Below, one piece after another: positions 6,847 to 13,595 of a stretch of DNA of 17,091 nucleotides (positions are counted from its first letter, which is position 1; every line of letters begins with the position of its first letter). A model generated the notes under the pieces. It was not told where the DNA came from and ran no database searches. It saw only the letters and a program-made list of their open reading frames with translations. A program made the translations under genes and the position numbers. The DNA lies in NCBI GenBank assembly GCA_030596245.1, contig JAUVKN010000052.1, positions 1-17,091 of the forward strand, in the 5' to 3' direction. This DNA is from Bacteroidia bacterium (GTDB taxonomy: Bacteria > Bacteroidota > Bacteroidia > Bacteroidales > GCA-2748055).

Positions 6847-8786
6847 TCACTGGAATTGGAGTGTATCTGGGTGATCTTGAGTTCAGTACGCCTGTTCAGG
6901 GCTTTTCCCTCCTCTGTCGTGTTTTCAGCCACAGGTAACCGGTCTCCATAACCAGTATGCTTTAGCTTCTCAGGAGCAATCCCTTTCTCTACAAGGAAGT
7001 CTACCACTGCCTGTGCCCGTCGATCAGAAAGTATCTGATTATGTTCAGCAGATCCGGTATTGTCGGTATGCCCGCTTATTTCCACATCAATGGATGAATT
7101 GTACTGCAGAAAGTCATAAACCTTATTTAACTCGACTTTAGAGGCGGGTAGCAATTGGTGGGAATCGGATTCAAAAAACAGATTGTTCAAAACAACAATG
7201 CTCCCAACAATTACCTGGTTCAGAGGAATATCCCTGAGAAACGGATCCATCCTGTCATGAAGTCCTGAAAAAGTAAAATGATCCGAATAAAAAAGATATC
7301 CTTCCGAAGAAACATTCAATGCGTAATCCCTGTTAGTGGGCAGCGAGATCAGGTAGTCACCTTCCCCAGCATGGGATTCCATCTCCATGATGGTCTCTTC
7401 GGTTTCCAGATCTATGAGCTGCATGACTGCTTTAAGTCCTTTCATATTTCGAGAATCGTACACCCTCCCTTTCATGTAGGAGACAGGTACCGGCCTGATT
7501 TCAGTCGGGAGTTCAAAGGTATAAAGATCGGTATCCTTTCCCGATTGCCGGTCAGATGCGAAATAGGCCCTGTCACCCGTGGCATTGACTGTCAGGCCAA
7601 TCTCATCGTTATGGGTATTGATGGGATAACCCAGGTTCTCAGGTTCTGACCATGTAAAGCCAGGCTTCATCCTGGATAAGAAAAGATCTCCCTGTCCCAT
7701 TCCCGGCCAACCAGTGGAGGAAAAATAGAGGCTCTGTTGGTCCGGATGTATGAAGGGTGATTGCTCCAGGCCGGAAGTGTTGACAGAATCTCCAAGGTTG
7801 ACCGGAGCGCTCCAGCCATCTCCGGTTTTCTCCGATACCCAGATATCATAGGATCCGGAGCCACCCGGCCGGTTGGAGGTAAAATAGAGTCGTCTCCCAT
7901 CGGCTGAGACAGTGGGGTGCTTTTCACTGTACCTGGAATTCACCGGGGTACCAATATTTCCGGGACGACTCCATCTTCCATCTTCCCAAATGGATTGATA
8001 AATATCACACATTCCCTTTCCATCACGGCGGTTACACGCAGTAAAATAGAGGGTTCTGCCATCGGCGCTCATGGTGTGCGCACCTTCATTATCAGGAGTA
8101 TTAAGTGGAGCCCCGGCATTTATGCGCTTATCCCATTGGTTTCCGGTCCGTATGGAATAATAGAAATCTTCTTGCAGGCTCAAAGACTTCTCTTCCCCTT
8201 GCTGGTTTAAAGGCATCATCACAGTGAACATTAGCATCTGCTCATCCACTGAAAGTGAAGGCCAGTATTCACTATACTTAGAATTCACTGCATCGCCCAG
8301 GTTTTCAGGTTGAAATGGAACCGGGTTTTTCATGGCTTCCAACGCAAAATGGCATTTCCTCCATATTACTTCACCCTCTTCACGCATCCTCACCTGTTCA
8401 GGAGGAAAGGAGAGAAACGTTTCAATGAGTTCAAGGGTCCTTACATAATCACCTGTCATAATGGTCAGGCCAGCCAGCAAACGGTATCCATCAGGATTAC
8501 CCTCAGGATCGATTTCAAGCGATTTGGCAAAATATCCACTCGCCTCATCTACCTGCCCCTGGTCAAAACAGAATTGGGCCAGTAACTGGTATGCCTCTAT
8601 AAACTCAGGGTCAGCCTTAATGGCTTTCAGCAACTTTTCCTCCGTGCAGGCATTATCCCTGGCCTGAAAACAGGCACGGGCCTCTTCAAACCTTTTTATG
8701 GCTTTCTTTGAATTCGAACTGTAGTTCTGGGCCATTGTATGCCCGGAAATCACCAGAAGGAATATGATCAGCCAACCCTGTTTCAT
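6843..8786 (-). CDS. PorE-like envelope protein: TPR, PD40 propeller, carboxypeptidase-regulatory-like and OmpA domains
   Basis: 647 residues. A signal peptide (about 1-19, ending TMAQ) leads into TPR repeats (about 25-150). Five PD40/WD40-like blades have cores near 171-188, 233-250, 286-303, 339-356 and 393-410, each with an ADG-LYF-type pattern. A short beta-sandwich like the carboxypeptidase regulatory domain follows (about 436-500), then an OmpA C-terminal domain (about 531-641). Asp575 (GHTDNTGS) and Arg590 (LSDRR) are the expected pair that grips diaminopimelate in peptidoglycan. The domain order equals that of PorE of the type IX secretion system, but PorE is a lipoprotein and no lipobox Cys is visible here. 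Many Bacteroidota carry several paralogues, so a T9SS role is not proven. It probably links the outer membrane to peptidoglycan. The last 4 bp overlap the regulator gene. Confidence 0.9.
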   Translation of the reverse strand: MKQGWLIIFLLVISGHTMAQNYSSNSKKAIKRFEEARACFQARDNACTEEKLLKAIKADPEFIEAYQLLAQFCFDQGQVDEASGYFAKSLEIDPEGNPDGYRLLAGLTIMTGDYVRTLELIETFLSFPPEQVRMREEGEVIWRKCHFALEAMKNPVPFQPENLGDAVNSKYSEYWPSLSVDEQMLMFTVMMPLNQQGEEKSLSLQEDFYYSIRTGNQWDKRINAGAPLNTPDNEGAHTMSADGRTLYFTACNRRDGKGMCDIYQSIWEDGRWSRPGNIGTPVNSRYSEKHPTVSADGRRLYFTSNRPGGSGSYDIWVSEKTGDGWSAPVNLGDSVNTSGLEQSPFIHPDQQSLYFSSTGWPGMGQGDLFLSRMKPGFTWSEPENLGYPINTHNDEIGLTVNATGDRAYFASDRQSGKDTDLYTFELPTEIRPVPVSYMKGRVYDSRNMKGLKAVMQLIDLETEETIMEMESHAGEGDYLISLPTNRDYALNVSSEGYLFYSDHFTFSGLHDRMDPFLRDIPLNQVIVGSIVVLNNLFFESDSHQLLPASKVELNKVYDFLQYNSSIDVEISGHTDNTGSAEHNQILSDRRAQAVVDFLVEKGIAPEKLKHTGYGDRLPVAENTTEEGKALNRRTELKITQIHSNSSE

Positions 8787-8831
8787 TCGTTTAAAATTTT
8801 ATAATTACCTGAAATTAAACTAATTAAAAAT
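8787..8831 (-). other. AT-rich spacer between queE and the PorE-like gene
   Basis: 45 bp, nearly all A/T, with no hairpin-plus-T-run and no match to the TTTG/TAnnTTTG promoter pair. Readthrough from queE into the PorE-like gene is therefore likely, though an AT-rich gap could hide a weak promoter. Confidence 0.35.
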
Positions 8832-9461
8832 TTAAGGAATCTTCATGTATTTATGGGACTGTAATGAGATCATCCATTGTGGATGCTGTTTTACATACTC
8901 AATGATGTCCGGGAGGATGGTCTCGCGCTGACTCCATTCTGGCTGCAGAAACAGTTTGCAGGTTTCTTTTACCCTGGACCCGTTTTCAACGGCCCAGTCA
9001 ATATCCTCTTTCGTTTCAATAATCACCTTCAGTTCATGGGCCTGTTTAAAGAGCTCTTCCACCGGTGGTGCACTCTTCTTTGGCGAGAGACAAATCCAAT
9101 CCCACTGCCCGCTGAGTGGATAAGCCCCACTGGTCTCCAGAAAAGTCTCGATCCCCTTTTGCCTCAACAATCCAGTCAGGTAATCCAGATTGACCATGAG
9201 CGGCTCTCCACCGGTTACCACCACTGCAGCAGCAGGAAAAGCCGTTACGTGCTCCAGGATCTGTTCAGCCGGAACCACCGGATGGAGGTTGGGATTCCAG
9301 GAAAATTTGGTATCGCACCAGCTGCATCCCACATCGCATCCTCCGATCCTGATAAAATAGGCTGCTTTCCCTGTGTGGTATCCCTCACCCTGGATGGTGT
9401 AGAACTCCTCGACCAGGGGAAGTTTTCTTCCGCCTTCAAATATATGCTGCTCGTTACCCAT
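8832..9461 (-). CDS. queE: 7-carboxy-7-deazaguanine synthase (radical SAM)
   Basis: 209 residues, a usual length. The enzyme converts 6-carboxytetrahydropterin to 7-carboxy-7-deazaguanine, the ring contraction in queuosine (preQ0) synthesis. The cluster motif is CX3CX2C at Cys42, Cys46 and Cys49, the variant also found in some other QueE proteins. It is followed by Asp50-Thr51, the usual CDT motif. FYTIQGEG (20-27) is the N-terminal signature, TGGEPL (83-88) is the SAM-binding GGE motif, and LQSHKYMKIP closes the protein as in most QueE. No other queuosine genes are in the window. It stands first in a minus-strand cluster, 45 bp before the PorE-like gene, behind an exact -7 box and a 22-bp-period direct repeat. 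The ATG at 9461 is preferred because upstream codons overlap the repeat and lack family similarity. Confidence 0.95.
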   Translation of the reverse strand: MGNEQHIFEGGRKLPLVEEFYTIQGEGYHTGKAAYFIRIGGCDVGCSWCDTKFSWNPNLHPVVPAEQILEHVTAFPAAAVVVTGGEPLMVNLDYLTGLLRQKGIETFLETSGAYPLSGQWDWICLSPKKSAPPVEELFKQAHELKVIIETKEDIDWAVENGSRVKETCKLFLQPEWSQRETILPDIIEYVKQHPQWMISLQSHKYMKIP

Positions 9462-9503
9462 TCAATCAAACTCTAAATCATCTTCAAACAAACTCTATAT
9501 CAT
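9461..9503. repeat. 22-bp-period direct repeat in the queE leader (possible LytTR operator)
   Basis: Two 21-bp copies, 9461-9481 and 9483-9503, agree at 19 of 21 positions and are separated by one base. On the minus strand their cores are AGAGTTTGT (9488-9496) and AGAGTTTGA (9466-9474), with 13 bp between them. The published LytTR site is two 9-bp direct repeats, [TA][AC][CA]GTTN[AG][TG], about 12-13 bp apart. These cores fit at 8 and 7 of 9 positions. The repeat covers the predicted leader between the -7 box and the queE ATG, so a bound protein would be expected to block, not help, transcription. A tandem duplication without function remains possible. Confidence 0.55.
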
Positions 9504-9508
9504 TGCTG

Positions 9509-9516
9509 CAAAGGTA
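9509..9516 (-). promoter_or_regulatory. Predicted Bacteroidota promoter for the queE cluster
   Basis: On the minus strand TACCTTTG matches the -7 consensus TAnnTTTG exactly. There is no good TTTG at the -33 distance; TTCG about 15 bp upstream is the nearest. Transcription should begin about 9502-9505, giving a leader of about 42 nt that consists almost wholly of the direct repeat. The box lies just after the stop of the upstream lipoprotein gene (9528). Confidence 0.5.
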
Positions 9517-9527
9517 ACGATCTATCA

Positions 9528-10421
9528 TTAACGAAGCGATCTGCCCAACTTAAACAAGGTTTGCTTCTGAAGACTCCTTTCTGAAGAGACATAGATCCCC
9601 CCTTCAGGATCAAAACAGATCCCCTCCACCTGTCGCCCCCCCCTTAGTGGATATATCCTGGCCTTACCACCGCACTCAATCTGACCAGGATCATCACCAT
9701 AACCGTACGTGATCACAATGGGTAAATAGTTCCTGTATCCAACAAGTGCCACCTGGTTTTTGCCGGGGAACAGATCTGCTCCGGTCACAAGGATACGTGC
9801 CTCATACCGGTACCTGTGCTTTACATGATAATGTCCGGGTATACTTGGGATCACATAAACCGAAGTGGATTCATCAACCCAGTTTTTGGAAAAGAGGTAG
9901 AGCGAATCCCCATAGGCAAACAGAGCTTCACAATCATGGGAAGAGTAACCCCTGCTATTCCTGACCACCACCTCATCAAAAGAGAGAGAGATGATACCAT
10001 TGTGGTTAAGGGTTGGGTCACCCGATAATAAACCGGATTTCTGAATCCTGTAAATGACCAACGTATCACGGGTTGCAAAGTTATTGCCCACATCAGCCAC
10101 ATAAATGTAATTGTCATCCATGGCAATGTCCTCCCAATCGGTATTGGTGGCATTGCTGATGATGGTTTTCCTGATCACACTGCCACTTCCCCGATCGAAA
10201 CAGTAAAGTGCAGCTTCTCCACCGCTGTCATTGAAAGTCCATATATCTCCATCCAAGTACAGCAAACCGCTGGTCTCGGCAAGTGAAGAATCGATGTTTG
10301 AGTATTTAATCAGGTTCCCTGGAACTGGTTTTTCACATCCAGTGGAATAAAAGCGGTAGCTGCATGATGAGACAATCCCAACGGCAAGGATAGATCCAAA
10401 GATGATGGGTAGATTTCTCAT
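9528..10421 (-). CDS. Uncharacterised lipoprotein with a beta-propeller-like repeat pattern
   Basis: 297 residues. I cannot assign a function. The N-terminus has a hydrophobic stretch and a plausible lipobox, Val17-Ser-Ser-Cys20, so the mature protein is probably lipid-anchored. The rest shows repeating units in which an acidic residue precedes a short beta-strand, followed by a loop and a hydrophobic strand: ETSGLLYLDG (49), DWEDIA then YIYVADVGNN (95-114), DCEALF then SLYLFSKN (163-180), and QVEGICF then GIYVSSER (264-282). This spacing resembles SdiA-regulated or esterase-like-phytase propellers. No catalytic or metal motif can be named from sequence alone. It starts 12 bp after the stop of the 79-aa membrane protein, so the two are likely co-transcribed. 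Calling it an enzyme would be unsupported. Confidence 0.8.
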   Translation of the reverse strand: MRNLPIIFGSILAVGIVSSCSYRFYSTGCEKPVPGNLIKYSNIDSSLAETSGLLYLDGDIWTFNDSGGEAALYCFDRGSGSVIRKTIISNATNTDWEDIAMDDNYIYVADVGNNFATRDTLVIYRIQKSGLLSGDPTLNHNGIISLSFDEVVVRNSRGYSSHDCEALFAYGDSLYLFSKNWVDESTSVYVIPSIPGHYHVKHRYRYEARILVTGADLFPGKNQVALVGYRNYLPIVITYGYGDDPGQIECGGKARIYPLRGGRQVEGICFDPEGGIYVSSERSLQKQTLFKLGRSLR

Positions 10422-10433
10422 TTTGGGAAAGAT

Positions 10434-10673
10434 TTACTTCCTGATCCATAAGCGGGAAATCATGTAGTAGAGAACCCTTAGAATAATTACGATACCATAA
10501 AAAACCAGGGTCAAAAACAGGACCACATGGAGCTGTGTGACAAGTTCCCGTGCAGGCGACTGATGCTTGATGATCCCCATCACATTTAGAATCAATGCAG
10601 CTGCAAAACAGGCCCCGAAAATGATCAGTTCCCGTTTTTTGTTGGCAGCTTTGAAGGTAGTATCCCTGAACAT
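10434..10673 (-). CDS. Small two-helix membrane protein, unknown function
   Basis: 79 residues with two hydrophobic spans (about 16-35 and 46-70). A basic N-terminal segment (KAANKKRE) and a basic C-terminus (SRLWIRK) suggest a hairpin with both ends in the cytoplasm. It sits 12 bp upstream of the lipoprotein gene, in the same direction. I recognise no family. That it is a gene is supported by coherent topology, tight spacing to its neighbour and the lack of any better frame in this stretch. Confidence 0.72.
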   Translation of the reverse strand: MFRDTTFKAANKKRELIIFGACFAAALILNVMGIIKHQSPARELVTQLHVVLFLTLVFYGIVIILRVLYYMISRLWIRK

Positions 10674-10732
10674 TATGACTTATTGTTTTTGGTCACTCTT
10701 TTTTCCTAAATTGGCAGAATAATTACTCTCCC
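10674..10732. promoter_or_regulatory. Divergent intergenic region between the small membrane protein and the oxidoreductase
   Basis: 59 bp must hold the starts of two opposite transcripts. On the plus strand TAAATTGG (10707-10714) matches 7 of 8 positions of the -7 box. A TTTG at 10688-10691 lies 15 bp upstream, shorter than the usual spacing of about 19. No comparable box was found for the minus strand. Confidence 0.35.
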
Positions 10733-11773
10733 ATGCAAAAAATAAACGTTGCACTCTGTTCTTACGGTATGTCAGGAGTGGTCTTTCACGGTCCGCTGCT
10801 CGAAACACATCCGGGATTCAAAATTAGTAAGATCCTCGAAAGAAACCGGAATGATTCCGAAGGAAAACACCCCGAAGCTGTTATTGTCAAGGATTTTAAT
10901 GCTATCCTGGATGATCAGGAGATTGAACTGGTGATTGTTAACACACCTGATCACCTCCACCACGAAATGACAACCAAAGTGATCGAGGCTGGAAAGCATG
11001 CTGTGGTTGAAAAGCCATTTACACTCAAAACGGAAGAGGCTGATGAACTGATCGGACTGGCCAGGAAAAAAGGAGTGCTTCTGACGGTTTTCCATAACCG
11101 GCGATGGGATGGTAGCTTCCTGACCGTACAGGAGATTATTAAGCAGGGAAAACTGGGACGCCTTGTGGAGTTTGAATCGCACTTTGACAGGTACCGCAAT
11201 TTTATTAAGGATTCGTGGAAGGATCATTCCAACGGTACAGGCACCCTTTATAACCTTGGTTCACACCTGGTGGACCAGGCGCTGAATCTGTTCGGCATGC
11301 CCGACAGATTGTTTTGCGACAGCCGGATGTTAAGGGACGGGGCGAAAACCGACGACAGTTATGATCTCTTTTTACATTATCCGGATTTCAAGTGCCTCCT
11401 TCGAAGCAGCTACCTGGTCAGGGAAGCCGGACCCCGTTTCATTCTGCACGGGACCGAAGGAAGTTTCCTGAAGTGGGGAGATGATCCCCAGGAGGAAGCT
11501 CTGAAACTGGGTGGCGTTCCCAATTCAGATACATGGGGAAATGAACCAGAAAGCAATTGGGGAATGATCAACTCAAACTACAATGGAAACCGCCTGGAGG
11601 GACCTTACCCAACCCTGCCTGGTAACTACCTGGATTTCTACGACAATGTGTTTGAGGCCATCCGACACAACAGACCATTGGCGGTCACTCCGGAACAGGC
11701 CAGGAATGTGATCCGGATCATCGAAGCTGCCTATGAGAGTAGTTGTGACGCAAAGGTGGTCCATCTTGAATAA
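10733..11773 (+). CDS. Gfo/Idh/MocA-family NAD(P)-dependent oxidoreductase (YdgJ-like)
   Basis: 346 residues, the usual length. An N-terminal Rossmann fold (about 1-120) is followed by the family's alpha/beta C-terminal domain. The family motif EKP lies at 93-95, with catalytic-type Lys94. His178 and Asp181 in NLGSHLVD are the usual C-terminal active-site pair. The dinucleotide loop reads SYGMSG (10-15), so the first Gly of GxGxxG is Ser. The segment GMSGVVFHGPLLETHPGF resembles the YdgJ/scyllo-inositol dehydrogenase branch (FHAPL). Such enzymes oxidise or reduce a sugar or inositol ring position; the substrate here cannot be told. No inositol genes are nearby. It is transcribed alone and converges on the glycosyltransferase across a short tandem repeat. 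Confidence 0.92.
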   Translation: MQKINVALCSYGMSGVVFHGPLLETHPGFKISKILERNRNDSEGKHPEAVIVKDFNAILDDQEIELVIVNTPDHLHHEMTTKVIEAGKHAVVEKPFTLKTEEADELIGLARKKGVLLTVFHNRRWDGSFLTVQEIIKQGKLGRLVEFESHFDRYRNFIKDSWKDHSNGTGTLYNLGSHLVDQALNLFGMPDRLFCDSRMLRDGAKTDDSYDLFLHYPDFKCLLRSSYLVREAGPRFILHGTEGSFLKWGDDPQEEALKLGGVPNSDTWGNEPESNWGMINSNYNGNRLEGPYPTLPGNYLDFYDNVFEAIRHNRPLAVTPEQARNVIRIIEAAYESSCDAKVVHLE

Positions 11774-11793
11774 ACCCGGTTAGGATCTTTCTC

Positions 11794-11850
11794 ACTTTTG
11801 ACTTTAAGACTTCTGACTTTTTGACTTTCTGACTTTAAGACTTTCGACTT
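11794..11850. repeat. Tandem degenerate repeat, unit ACTTTNNG, between convergent genes
   Basis: Eight 7-8-bp units in a row: ACTTTTG, ACTTTAAG, ACTTCTG, ACTTTTTG, ACTTTCTG, ACTTTAAG, ACTTTCG and a final ACTT. A longer 31-bp period is also visible, since GACTTTAAGACTT occurs at 11800 and again at 11831. The array fills most of the 75-bp gap between the oxidoreductase stop (11773) and the glycosyltransferase stop (11849), and its last unit touches the TAA stop of the latter. There is no strong hairpin, so a normal intrinsic terminator is not apparent. Confidence 0.85.
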
Positions 11851-13513
11851 AAATGCCAGCCCGTTTTACGGTAAATACATAACCATCCCTCTCATACAAT
11901 ACCTCCAGTTTGGGGTACCTGGTAAGGTAACTCTCCTTTTTATTCACCTTGATCACGAAATAGGCATCCCTCTCTAATGTATCGCTCATCAGCCGCTCCA
12001 CACTATCATCCTGATCACCTGGTTGCTTATCAAAATAGAAGAGATGGGCATAACTTTTAAATCCCAGGGTATTGACAAATACTTCTTGTCCGCGTAGACC
12101 TTTGTAGAAATTGATTGCGGCGCGCTGTGTATACCCCTCTATCCGATATGAAAATGTATAGATGGAAGAGGCTACGAATAACAACACAACAAGGTGAAGG
12201 ATAATCATCCCGGTAGTATTTCTTCTTAAGATCTGGATAGAAGCGAAAACCACGCCCAGGATCAGGAACAGACCAATCATCCATTCATATCCGCTCCAAT
12301 GCACATTCCTTTGAACCGCGGCCCTGGCAAATGGATCCATAAATGAGAAATTCTTTGAGAGTAACCAATCATAATGGTCGGTCAGTATCGGAAACAATAT
12401 GGCCAATCCGGTATAAAAAAGTGAAATAACAAAAATGATTAGAACCTGCCAGCCTCCAATTTCAATCTTCCTGTCAATCCACTTTTCCCAAACCCATGCA
12501 GCCAGAAAAGTGAGAGGAAAGTAGGCCAGAGAACTGTAGTGTAATAATTTCGTATTTACGATGGAGAACAGAACGATCACAACCAGGAAAAGAATATACA
12601 TCCACTGCCGGAACAAACGTTGCAATTCCGTGTTTTCAGATTTCTTGGTAATGCTTTTCATTGCAATCACAGAGGCTGGGAATACACCGAGGAGCAGCAC
12701 CACAATGTGATATCCAAAAAATCCATTATGAAGAGAACTATCTGTAGACAACAGACGTATCTGGTAATCTATAAAATCTTTGAGAATATCGATGTTTCCA
12801 TTGAATATCTGGAATAGGGACCAACTTCCCCCCACAATCAGCAGCACCCCAATGAAAAGCCCAACATGCAGGGCGGTTGTTGAAAATCTGAAACGTTTCA
12901 AGGAGAGGAATACCAGGAAACATATCAGGAAAACCAGAATAGCTACCGGTCCTTTGGTCAGGACAGCCAGCCCGAAAAAGAACGCAGATAAAACCACATT
13001 CCAGATCTTTGATTTCTCTCGCTGCGGATCCAGATAAAAAACGAACCAGGTAATGCCTGAAAAAATAAACAGGTTGAACCAGGGATCGATCATTCCTGAT
13101 TTAAAAAAGAAGAAAGGAAGTATCGCTGCGCCAAACGATAGGATCCACAAAATCCCAAACCGATGGCCATAGAGGTGTCTTCCCAGGTAATAAAGCAATA
13201 CCAGAGAGGCAATCCCGCAAAAAATATTGGGGAATCGAGCCGCAAATTCATTGATGCCAAAAAGTTTCATGGAAATTACCTGCAGCCAGAAAAAGAGCGG
13301 GGGCTTCTCCGGGAAGGGTTTAAAATCGATCTGTACTGTCAGATAATCCCCTGTAACAATCATCTCTCTTGCCGACTCGGCGTAATTCACTTCATCACTG
13401 TCAAACAGATGCACAGATCCCTGGAAAGGCAACAGGAAGAGTACCGTGAATACAACAATTCCCAGGTATACAAAAAGAGTTCTTTTGTGAGGTTTTGCCA
13501 CGACTGTAAGCAT
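11849..13513 (-). CDS. ArnT-like polytopic glycosyltransferase (GT-C fold, PMT family)
   Basis: 554 residues, rich in membrane helices through about residue 455, with a soluble tail (about 460-554). FDSDEVNYAESAREM (37-51) holds the acidic pair Asp40-Glu41, matching the conserved first-loop catalytic motif of ArnT/PMT enzymes. FPEKPPLFFWL (67-77), LTKGP (185-189) and TKLLHYSSLAYFP (321-333) are further family signatures. ArnT moves aminoarabinose from undecaprenyl phosphate to lipid A. Relatives in Bacteroidota often have unknown acceptors, and no other aminoarabinose genes are nearby, so I infer only a lipid-phosphate-linked sugar transferase acting at the periplasmic face. It diverges from galK and converges on the oxidoreductase. 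Galactose metabolism next to it is not enough to name the donor. Confidence 0.9.
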   Translation of the reverse strand: MLTVVAKPHKRTLFVYLGIVVFTVLFLLPFQGSVHLFDSDEVNYAESAREMIVTGDYLTVQIDFKPFPEKPPLFFWLQVISMKLFGINEFAARFPNIFCGIASLVLLYYLGRHLYGHRFGILWILSFGAAILPFFFFKSGMIDPWFNLFIFSGITWFVFYLDPQREKSKIWNVVLSAFFFGLAVLTKGPVAILVFLICFLVFLSLKRFRFSTTALHVGLFIGVLLIVGGSWSLFQIFNGNIDILKDFIDYQIRLLSTDSSLHNGFFGYHIVVLLLGVFPASVIAMKSITKKSENTELQRLFRQWMYILFLVVIVLFSIVNTKLLHYSSLAYFPLTFLAAWVWEKWIDRKIEIGGWQVLIIFVISLFYTGLAILFPILTDHYDWLLSKNFSFMDPFARAAVQRNVHWSGYEWMIGLFLILGVVFASIQILRRNTTGMIILHLVVLLFVASSIYTFSYRIEGYTQRAAINFYKGLRGQEVFVNTLGFKSYAHLFYFDKQPGDQDDSVERLMSDTLERDAYFVIKVNKKESYLTRYPKLEVLYERDGYVFTVKRAGI

Positions 13514-13595
13514 AAGGTTTTAAAAGTACTAAAATTGCCTCACAGAAAAAGGATCGGATATTTTTTTCTACATTTGGCTGTCAAATTGTAATCCT
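13514..13595. promoter_or_regulatory. Divergent promoter region of the glycosyltransferase and galK
   Basis: 82 bp. On the plus strand TACATTTG at 13569-13576 is an exact -7 box (TAnnTTTG), putting the galK start near 13580-13583 with a leader of about 13-16 nt. No TTTG lies at the -33 position. For the glycosyltransferase, TACTTTTA on the minus strand (13521-13528) matches 7 of 8 positions but would leave almost no leader, so that assignment is weak. Confidence 0.45.

Noticed and set aside
6843..8786. A complete type IX secretion locus
   Set aside because: Only one protein with PorE-like architecture is present; no PorK/L/M/N, Sov or C-terminal sorting domain was found in the window.
8877..9476. 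A 199-codon plus-strand open frame opposite queE
   Set aside because: queE is unmistakable on the minus strand (CX3CX2C, TGGEPL); the opposing product resembles nothing and is explained by codon bias.
9462..9527. A preQ1 riboswitch upstream of queE
   Set aside because: The leader lacks the C-rich loop and A-rich tail of a preQ1 aptamer; it is taken up by the direct repeat instead.
13163..13591. A 142-codon plus-strand frame ending just before galK
   Set aside because: It is antisense to the ArnT-like gene through most of its length, has no signal or domain, and would read through the divergent promoter region.
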